A DNA stretch of 37,710 nucleotides. It comes from SAR324 cluster bacterium (GTDB taxonomy: Bacteria; SAR324; NAC60-12). The translations under genes and the position numbers were made by a program. The number at the start of each line of letters is the position of its first letter. The first letter of the stretch is position 1. Below, piece after piece: positions 29,352 to 37,710 of the stretch. The stretch lies in contig JAESQU010000158.1 of assembly GCA_016764995.1 (NCBI GenBank), forward strand, positions 1-37,710. Direction: 5' to 3'. A model generated the notes under the pieces. That model was not told the origin of the DNA. It did no database searches and saw only the letters and a list, made by a program, of their open reading frames with translations.

Positions 29352-30218
29352 TTGAAAATGGAATTTCTAAAATATCATGCTCTCGGCAATGATTATCTCG
29401 TACTCATTTACGAAAATCAGGATTTTCCGGAAGCTGTTCTAACAGAGGAACAAGTCCGTAAAATCTGTCACCGAAATTTTGGTTTAGGCTCAGATGGAAT
29501 TTTAGTCGGCGGCAAAAGCAATTCCGAAAAATACTTCACACTCCGGATCTATAATCCAGACGGAAGCATGGCTGAAAAAAGCGGAAACGGCCTACGCATT
29601 TTTGCCCGTTCGCTTTGGGATCGAAAAATGGTAGCTGAGTCACAGTTTCAAATCATGACATCCGGTGGTCTTGTCAGCGCGCAGGTCGACAGTTCCGGAA
29701 ATTCTGTTACTGTGGAAATGGGGCGTGTTAGTTTTCAAAGTGACCTCATTCCGGTTAGCGGAAAAAGTCGGGAAGTCCTGAACGAAACCTTGGAAATAAA
29801 TGGTGAAAAAATAACAATTTGTGCCGCCACCATTGGAAATCCGCACTGCGTGGTTCTTCACCGAAAAATTTATTCGGAAGAAACCAGACGTCTTGGCCCT
29901 CAGCTTGAAACGCATCCGAATTTTCCAAATCGTACAAATGTTCAGTTTCTGGAAGTACTGAACCGCAACACAATCCGGATTGAAATTTGGGAACGTGGAG
30001 CCGGTTACACTTTGGCTTCCGGAAGCAGCAGTTGTGCTGCGGCAGCCGTTGCGCATCGGTTGGGTTTGTGTGATGATGAAATCAAAGTCTTAATGCCGGG
30101 TGGGAAAATAGAGATCACGATCTCCGAAAATTATAACATCACCATGAGAGGCGCGGTCACTCGAATTGGTAAAATGACGCTTGATTCAGCATGCTTTGAT
30201 TTCGAGATTCCTGCATGA
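29352..30218 (+). CDS. DapF-like (diaminopimelate epimerase superfamily) protein with both catalytic Cys replaced by Ser
   Basis: KYHALGNDYLVL, NFGLGSDGILV, YNPDGSMAEKSGNGLRIFAR, ATIGNPHCVV, NRTNVQFLEVLNRNTIRIEIWERGAGYTLASGSSSCAAAAVAHRLG. Confidence 0.9.
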   Translation: MKMEFLKYHALGNDYLVLIYENQDFPEAVLTEEQVRKICHRNFGLGSDGILVGGKSNSEKYFTLRIYNPDGSMAEKSGNGLRIFARSLWDRKMVAESQFQIMTSGGLVSAQVDSSGNSVTVEMGRVSFQSDLIPVSGKSREVLNETLEINGEKITICAATIGNPHCVVLHRKIYSEETRRLGPQLETHPNFPNRTNVQFLEVLNRNTIRIEIWERGAGYTLASGSSSCAAAAVAHRLGLCDDEIKVLMPGGKIEITISENYNITMRGAVTRIGKMTLDSACFDFEIPA

Positions 30219-30853
30219 TCGAAAGTTTATTGGGAGTTTTTACGGTAGGTTTCCTTTTGGGAGCACCGGCCGGAATTTCTCCGGGTCCAATGTTGGTGCT
30301 GATCATTTCGGAAACATTCCGCCACGGAATCCGCGCAGGCGCAAAAGTCGCTTTTATTCCTCTTTTGACTGATTTGCCGGTTGTTTTAGTTTCCGGATTT
30401 TTATACGCAGAACTCTCAAACATGGATTTTCTGCTGGGTGCGATTTCCTTGTCTGGAGCAGTTTTCCTCACGTATTTGGGAAGCAGAAGTATCAGAGCCG
30501 CCAGCGCCGAAATTCCGGATTTTACCCCCAGGCCGCTCCACCTGAAAGAATTAATGGTCGCAAATCTTCTCAATCCAAACCCATACCTTTTTTGGTTTAC
30601 TGTGGGAGCGCCGCTGATGGTCCGTTCTTTTCAGCAGACTTTAGAAATGGGTGCTGCTTTCCTAATCAGCTTTTATCTTGGTCTGGTTGGAGTCAAATTT
30701 ATGCTGGCAATTGTGGCAGGAAAATCCAGAAGTTTTCTGCAAGGCATTTGGTATCGCCGGATCATGCAGTTTCTTGGTTTGGCGTTAATTGGATTTGCGA
30801 TATTTCTACTTCAAGATGGTCTGAAATTTTTCGGAATTTTGCAGCAAATATAA
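30215..30853 (+). CDS. LysE family amino-acid exporter
   Basis: GFLLGAPAGISPGPMLVLIISETFRHGIRAGAKVAFIPLLTDLPVV; ANLLNPNPYLFWFTVGAPL; overlaps upstream gene by ATGA. Confidence 0.9.
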   Translation: MIESLLGVFTVGFLLGAPAGISPGPMLVLIISETFRHGIRAGAKVAFIPLLTDLPVVLVSGFLYAELSNMDFLLGAISLSGAVFLTYLGSRSIRAASAEIPDFTPRPLHLKELMVANLLNPNPYLFWFTVGAPLMVRSFQQTLEMGAAFLISFYLGLVGVKFMLAIVAGKSRSFLQGIWYRRIMQFLGLALIGFAIFLLQDGLKFFGILQQI

Positions 30854-30869
30854 TTTATTCCTCCAGACA

Positions 30870-30937
30870 GAGCAAAATATTTGCTCGACATACCGGCTGA
30901 GTGGCTATAGAATTCAACAAAGAAAACCGTTGAATTC
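30870..30937 (+). promoter_or_regulatory. Two consecutive perfect inverted repeats upstream of kynU
   Basis: GAGCAAA-ATA-TTTGCTC (30870-30886) and GAATTCAAC-10 nt-GTTGAATTC (30910-30937). Confidence 0.5.
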
Positions 30938-30963
30938 CTAACTCCGCAGCTCAAAAAACTTCC

Positions 30964-32226
30964 ATGACAATTAACATTTCCGCTTTACTTGAATCCAGAA
31001 CAGCGTGTGAAAAAGAAGATGCTGCGGATCCTTTGCGTAACTGGAGGGCGGCTTTTCACCTCCCGCAGGGTCTGATTTATTTGGATGGAAATTCATTGGG
31101 GCCGATGCCAAAAAAGGCGCTGGAACAACTTGATCAAGCTGTCCGGCACGAATGGGCTGAAGAGCTGATAACCAGTTGGATCAAGGCTGGATGGTGGGAG
31201 TTGCCGGAAACACTTGGTGAATTAATTGCCCCCGTTGTGGGCGCTGCTTCCGGGCAAGTGATTGTGTCTGACTCCACTTCGTTAAACTTGTTTAAAACCG
31301 TCCATGCTGCATTGGGTCTGCGTCCGGAACGCACGGTAATCGTTTCTGAAGCAGACAGTTTTCCGACTGATCTTTACATACAGGAAGGAGTCTCAACTAC
31401 ACGGAAAAACATTCAAAGGCGTTTGTTGGGCTTAGATGGAAATTCACTGGAAGAATTACTTGACGATCATGTTGCGGTTGTTTCATTTTCACATGTAAAT
31501 TACCGTACAGGTGAACTTTTTCCCATTGAGGAACTTGTCAAAAAAACACATGAGGCAGGAGCGTTATTTGTGCTGGATACCTGTCACAGCGCTGGTGTTT
31601 TACCAGTGGAACTAGACCAGTGGGGCGTGGATTTCGCAGTTGGCTGTACCTACAAATATCTGAACGGCGGCCCCGGTTCACCCGCCTTTTTATATGTGGC
31701 AAAGCGGCATCAGCAAGCAGCGGTAAATCCACTTTCTGGGTGGTGGGGACACGCACGTCCTTTTGCATTCGAAAAAGATTTTCAAGCCGCAGAAGGCATA
31801 CGACGTTTCCTCACTGGAAGCCAACCTGTTTTATCGCTCAGGGGACTGCAAGCCGGACTCGAAATTGCCCAAGCGGCTGATCCACAGCAAGTACGTAAAA
31901 AAAGTCAGCGCCTCACTCAACTTTTCATTGAGCTTGTTGAAAACCGCTGCGGGGAATTTGACGTGTCTCTTCAAAGTCCAACTGATCCGGAAAAACGTGG
32001 TTCCCAAGTCGCTTTTCTTTGTTTAAATGGTTTTTCTGTAATTCAGGCTCTTATTGCCAGAAATATAATTGCCGATTTCAGGGCGCCGGGAATTATGCGG
32101 TTTGGTTTTGCTCCACTTTATTTGCGCTACACAGACGTCTGGGATGCCGCGGAAGCTTTGGCTGATGTACTCAAAACAGAAGAATGGCGGGAAGAACGTT
32201 TCCAGCAGAAACACGAAGTTACCTAA
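30964..32226 (+). CDS. kynU: Kynureninase
   Basis: LPQGLIYLDGNSLGPMPKKA; DSTSLNLFKTVHAAL; VVSFSHVNYRTGELFPIEEL; DTCHSAGVLPVELDQWGVDFAVGCTYKYLNGGPGSPAFLYV; FLTGSQPVLSLRGLQAGLEI. Confidence 0.95.
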   Translation: MTINISALLESRTACEKEDAADPLRNWRAAFHLPQGLIYLDGNSLGPMPKKALEQLDQAVRHEWAEELITSWIKAGWWELPETLGELIAPVVGAASGQVIVSDSTSLNLFKTVHAALGLRPERTVIVSEADSFPTDLYIQEGVSTTRKNIQRRLLGLDGNSLEELLDDHVAVVSFSHVNYRTGELFPIEELVKKTHEAGALFVLDTCHSAGVLPVELDQWGVDFAVGCTYKYLNGGPGSPAFLYVAKRHQQAAVNPLSGWWGHARPFAFEKDFQAAEGIRRFLTGSQPVLSLRGLQAGLEIAQAADPQQVRKKSQRLTQLFIELVENRCGEFDVSLQSPTDPEKRGSQVAFLCLNGFSVIQALIARNIIADFRAPGIMRFGFAPLYLRYTDVWDAAEALADVLKTEEWREERFQQKHEVT

Positions 32227-32359
32227 TTCCACTGCTTAAATGAATCATTGTATTTTAAGCAAAGGGCTTAGCTTTCAGTTTCGAGACGTTTAACGCTGGA
32301 AAGGATTGTTCGAAAACGGACAAGATCGTTTCGGATAATTCATTGAACGAAATACAGAG

Positions 32360-32578
32360 TCAGCCCGTTCTTGAATCTCGAATCGCAGCCAAGATATCTT
32401 GGGTCGTGGCTTTAGTTTTGATCCCCGGTACATCAAATGGTGAACTTGCAGATTTCTTTTTTGAGGTCAAGGAAAAAGCTGCACCATCTCTTCTGCGAAT
32501 TTCGACTTCTTCAATTTGCGCTAATTTTAAGATTTCGGCAAAGTTTTGACGAGCCTCAGAATAGGTAAAGACTTTCAT
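32360..32578 (-). CDS. Antitoxin, Phd/YefM family
   Basis: MKVFTYSEARQNFAEILKLAQIEEVEIRRRDGAAFSL; overlaps the PIN toxin gene by 4 nt. Confidence 0.85.
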   Translation of the reverse strand: MKVFTYSEARQNFAEILKLAQIEEVEIRRRDGAAFSLTSKKKSASSPFDVPGIKTKATTQDILAAIRDSRTG

Positions 32579-32964
32579 GCTAAGACCTTTATATTGAGTT
32601 TGGTAGCCACTTTTTGTAAACGCTTATCCAGCGTCATTAAAGGTGCATTCAAGAATATTGCACAGCGCAAAAAATAAGCATCGTAAGCATAGATATCATA
32701 ATCTAAGGCAATTTTTAGCGAGTGCTGAACATCGACGCCAATCAATCTCACAGGAATAGAAGCCACCGTTTTTTGAGCAGACAAGGCTTCATCATGCGTA
32801 ACTTGCTTTCGTTTTGTCATTGCCGATAGCGCATTCCCAATTTCGTAAGGTAATATTTCTGGAGCAATGATATTTACTCCGGATGTAAACTGGATGATAC
32901 GCTTCTTTTCCGGCTCATTCAAAGCAATAGCTAAAAAAATATTTGTGTCTGCAATGATATCCAT
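32575..32964 (-). CDS. PIN-domain toxin (VapC-like)
   Basis: MDIIADTNIFLAIAL...PEILPYEIGNALSAM...DYDIYAYDAYFLRCAIFLNAPLMTLDKRL; acidic PIN residues present. Confidence 0.9.
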   Translation of the reverse strand: MDIIADTNIFLAIALNEPEKKRIIQFTSGVNIIAPEILPYEIGNALSAMTKRKQVTHDEALSAQKTVASIPVRLIGVDVQHSLKIALDYDIYAYDAYFLRCAIFLNAPLMTLDKRLQKVATKLNIKVLA

Positions 32965-33025
32965 ATTGACAATTGTACAACTAATATATTTTTTTTCAAG
33001 AACAAAAAAATAATTTCAGTTAAAG

Positions 33026-33187
33026 AGGGCTTCCTGAAAATCTTTTTCTTTGTCATCCCGGACTTGATCCGGGATCCAGGTTTTAATTCAAGGTTAATTG
33101 AAGAATTGAGACAGTTCCCCTGGATTCCGGGTCTACGCTGTGCTTCGCCCGGAATGACAAGGAAAGTATTTAAATTATAACAAGCCA
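33026..33187. repeat. Nested palindromic repeat element, copy 2
   Basis: 111-bp core 33050-33160 aligns without gaps to 23917-24027; outer AGGGCTT.CT.AAAAT and TTTAAATT.TAACA.GCCA flanks shared. Confidence 0.9.
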
Positions 33188-33301
33188 CCTCATTTCTCCT
33201 GAAAAACTGAATTCATTTTTGTTTTTTCTGGATTATTGATTCCAATGTTGATTATGATACAACTATCATTTCAACCTTAAATTAACATTCAGCAGCAAAA
33301 A

Positions 33302-34579
33302 ATGATTGAATCCCTGTTTGCCAGAATTGATTCCAAGCGTGAAGAGTTGGTTTCGTTCACACAAGAATTAGTCCGTATACCTACGATAAATCCACCAGGC
33401 GAGGACTACGCAAGATGCGCTGAATTTCTCGGCCAGCGTTTGGCGAAAAGCGGTTTTTCTATACTTTATGAACGAGCGAGAGACACTCCTGGCGATTCGG
33501 ATCGTTACCCCCGCAAAAATGTAATTGCGCGTTTTGAAGGCAAACATTCCGGACCTTGTGTTCATTTTAACGGACACCTCGATGTTGTCGTGCCTGGGAA
33601 AGGCTGGACGGTTGATCCATTTGAGGGACTGGTGCGGGATGGAAAAATTTACGGCCGCGGCACTTGCGACATGAAAGGCGGGCTCTCCGCCTCCGTGATT
33701 GCAATGGAGGCCATTTTGGAAGAAGATATTAACTTTCCAGGCGCAATCGAAATTTCCGGAACAGTTGATGAAGAAACAGGCGGATACGGCGGAGTTGCTT
33801 TTTTGGCGGAAAAAGGATTCTTCTCAAAACCACGGGTGGATCATGTGATAATTCCGGAACCTTTGAATGTGGACCGAGTCTGTCTTGGACACCGCGGAGC
33901 ATGGTGGGCGGAAGTGGAAACATTCGGCAGAATCGCGCACGGCTCAATGCCGTTTCTAGGCGATTCCGCCATCCGGCACATGAGCGCGTTTTTGGAACTT
34001 CTTGAGCAAAAACTATTTCCTGCACTGGACCAAAAGCAAACCCGAATGCCGGTTGTTCCGGAAGGTGCGCGGCGTTCCACTTTAAACTTACAGGCGGTTC
34101 ACGGCGGAGAGGACGAATCATTTTCGGGAATGCCAAGTCCGCTCGTTCCGGATTCGTGCCGGCTCATCATGGACAGACGATTTTTAATTGAAGAAGACAT
34201 CATGGAAGTCAAAGCGGAAGTCACAGATTTATTAGCAGAACTCGCTGATTCTCGGCCGAATTTTCGTTACCAAATCCGTGACATTATGGAATTTTTACCC
34301 ACGATGACCGATGCAAACGCACCAGTCGTACTTGCTGTCAGCGCTTCCATCAGGGAAGTACTGGGCAAAACAGCAGAGCATGTCATTTCTCCCGGAACCT
34401 ATGATCAAAAACATATTGCCCGAATCGGACATCTTCACGACTGTATTGCTTACGGTCCCGGAATTCTTGACCTTGCGCACCAGCCGGACGAGTACATTGT
34501 GATTGACGATATGGTAGCTGCGGCCAAAGTCATGGCGGCATCAACACTAAAGTTACTCGGAGTCACTGTAGAATCTTAG
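33302..34579 (+). CDS. M20 family metallopeptidase (ArgE/DapE/acetylornithine deacetylase-like)
   Basis: VHFNGHLDVVVPGKGWTVDPFEGLVRDGKIYGRGTCDMKGGLSASVIAMEAI; SGTVDEETGGYGGVAFLAEKGF; DSCRLIMDRRFL. Confidence 0.92.
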   Translation: MIESLFARIDSKREELVSFTQELVRIPTINPPGEDYARCAEFLGQRLAKSGFSILYERARDTPGDSDRYPRKNVIARFEGKHSGPCVHFNGHLDVVVPGKGWTVDPFEGLVRDGKIYGRGTCDMKGGLSASVIAMEAILEEDINFPGAIEISGTVDEETGGYGGVAFLAEKGFFSKPRVDHVIIPEPLNVDRVCLGHRGAWWAEVETFGRIAHGSMPFLGDSAIRHMSAFLELLEQKLFPALDQKQTRMPVVPEGARRSTLNLQAVHGGEDESFSGMPSPLVPDSCRLIMDRRFLIEEDIMEVKAEVTDLLAELADSRPNFRYQIRDIMEFLPTMTDANAPVVLAVSASIREVLGKTAEHVISPGTYDQKHIARIGHLHDCIAYGPGILDLAHQPDEYIVIDDMVAAAKVMAASTLKLLGVTVES

Positions 34580-34609
34580 CAGTATTGGGAAAGCACGCTT
34601 CTTTGTCGA

Positions 34610-36243
34610 TTAAGTGTCAATTTTGTGATTTCGATATTTGGATTTTAATTTGGTTGTCATTTTCACTGCTAGTTCTTCTCTAAAAACTACAAGCAACAGA
34701 AAATATAAAAAAGCGGAACCTACCAGTAGAGTCAGAAAGACTATCCAGTTATCAAAAAGAAAAGGGCCTTTTTCCCATGATCCGTATCCAGCAGAAAACC
34801 AGGCAAAACCAGCCATGCCAACTGAAGCTAACATATATAAAATAGCTGAGCGCAAGGGCCACCATTTTTTTCGTAATTCCGTTTCTTTCCGCAAAAAGAA
34901 GGTCAACAGTATCCACTGAAACCAAGTTCCTGCGGCCAGTCCCAAAGCAAGACCGAAAATTTCAAGACTTTGGCTCAACCACCAACCTAAAATTCCTGTC
35001 AGCAAAATACTGAAAATAGAAACTTTGACTGGAGTGCGGGTGTCTTTAAGCGAGAAAAATAACGCTGTCTGCAGGCGAATCATCGCCACTGCCGGAATGC
35101 TCAAAGCAAATGCCTGCAGCGTGAGCGCGGTATTTTGAACGTCGCTCCAAGAATATGCGCCATGGAAATAAAGCATTGCGACTATCGGTTCCGCGGCAAT
35201 GGCCAAACCGACACTGGCCGGCACGACAACCAATAAAGTAGTGGACATGGTAAAGCGCAGATTGTCACGAATTTTATTCCAGTTTTCGCTGGCAGTATGT
35301 CGGCTTAATTCCGGAAAGCTCGCAGTGGTTAAAGCAAACGCAAACAGCCCTAATGTCAATTCCGAAAGACGGCTGGCGTTGTAATAATGTGTGACTTGAC
35401 CAGTCGGCATGAAACTGGCGATGTTGCGCAGGACAATGATATTGATTTGATAGACTGCCACACCCAGCAATGACGGTCCAAGCAGTTTCAACAGCCGTTG
35501 AATATTTTCATCATTGAGGAAGAATTGCGGTTTTAAAGCTTGACCGACTTTCCTCAGCGATGGTATTTGAATTATTATTTGCGCGATTCCGCCCAAAATA
35601 ACACCAATTCCGATGCCGATAATAGGCTCATCCAACAGCGGCGAAATTCCAAAAGCGGCAGCGATAATTCCGAAATTTAATAAAATCGGCGCTGCGGCCG
35701 GAGCCGCAAAACGGCCTTCCGCATTCAGAACACCCATCGCCCAGGCGACCAGCGAAACAAAAATCAAGTACGGAAACATGACTCTGGTCAACAGCACTGT
35801 TAACTCAAACTTTTCCGGATTTGAGGCAAAACCTGCCGCAAAAAGAAAAACCAATTGAGAACTGAAAATAATTCCTAAGCCTGTCAGTATGGTGGTTGCG
35901 GCCAGGACGAGACCTAAAGTTTTTGCCGCAAAATCCCTTGCTGCTTGCGGATTTTTACGGTCACGGATTTCTGTGTAGAGAGGCAGGAAAGCCAGAGTCA
36001 TTGAACCCTCGGCAGTCAGGCGGCGCAGAACATTTGGAATGGTGAATGCCTGCACGAAGGCATCCGTAATCCAACCTGCACCAAAAACATGGCAATCACC
36101 AAATCACGTACTGCGCCGAGAATACGCGAAAACAGCGTAAAGATTGTGACCGTCCGCGCGTGTTTAAGGATGCGTCCGGACTCCTCAGGATTTTTTTTCA
36201 AAGGAATGGATGTCAAGTAGTTCAATGTTGACAGAATGGACAA
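34610..36243 (-). pseudogene. murJ: Lipid II flippase MurJ interrupted by an apparent 1-nt frameshift (or sequencing error)
   Basis: N-terminal ORF 36016..36243 (SRILGAVRDLVIAMFL...) and C-terminal ORF 34610..36055 (QAFTIPNVLRRLTAEGSMTLAFLPLYTE...) are consecutive MurJ/MviN segments in different frames; break near A5 run 36083-36087. Confidence 0.85.
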
Positions 36244-36270
36244 CGACTTTCAGCCCCGGAAGACTTCGAG

Positions 36271-37539
<1,269 letters not shown>

Positions 37540-37710
37540 TTATTTTTTGCTTTGGTTTTATGATATTCAAAATTTTTTTTGGCATCTATATAAGTATCAC
37601 TCATCTAAAGGCGCTTCAATCTAAAACATGGATTTCCCCTTTTACAATACTTTGTGAATGAAATTCTGTAATGGCCTCGGTTTTAAAATAATCAGTGGAT
37701 AGCGGAATCC

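Noticed and set aside
32233-32261. Inverted repeat TGCTTAAA/TTTAAGCA after kynU
   Set aside because: AT-rich stem without T-run on either strand; terminator call not supportable.
32343-32549. Plus-strand 68-aa ORF opposite the antitoxin
   Set aside because: Antisense to the Phd/YefM-like gene, which has clear family similarity.
33729-34136. Minus-strand 135-aa ORF within the M20 peptidase gene
   Set aside because: Shadow of a well-conserved gene; no family features.

Overview
The window is mostly a bacterial core-genome segment. It starts inside fusA (EF-G), runs through tuf and a long S10-spc-alpha ribosomal protein supercluster (rpsJ to rplQ), then rimO, yebC, ruvC, ruvA, ssb, a YgjP/DUF45-type metallohydrolase, smc and hisD. 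The right part has a minus-strand Fe-S/redox group (a CGFS-glutaredoxin-rhodanese fusion, an A-type Fe-S carrier, YggT, and a small membrane ORF), an uncharacterised 544-aa one-TM protein, a DapF-like gene overlapping a LysE-family exporter, kynureninase, a PIN/Phd toxin-antitoxin pair in reversed order, an M20 peptidase, a frameshifted murJ, and eno. Main observations: (1) rplC (L3) is missing between rpsJ and rplD; (2) rpsD (S4) is missing between rpsK and rpoA, with a strong intrinsic terminator in its place; (3) the DapF-like protein has Ser at both positions normally held by the catalytic Cys, and it overlaps lysE just upstream of kynU; (4) the palindrome TCCGGA/TTCCGGAA looks strongly over-represented, in all codon phases; (5) two copies of a ~160-bp nested palindromic repeat lie about 9 kb apart, one next to the TA operon; (6) RpoA has an acidic N-terminal extension and L17 a long acidic C-terminal tail containing a near-perfect 54-bp tandem duplication; (7) murJ carries an apparent 1-nt frameshift in an A5/T5 run. 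No rRNA, tRNA, CRISPR array or prophage was recognised. Calls rest on reading the sequence and on family knowledge; no database search was run.
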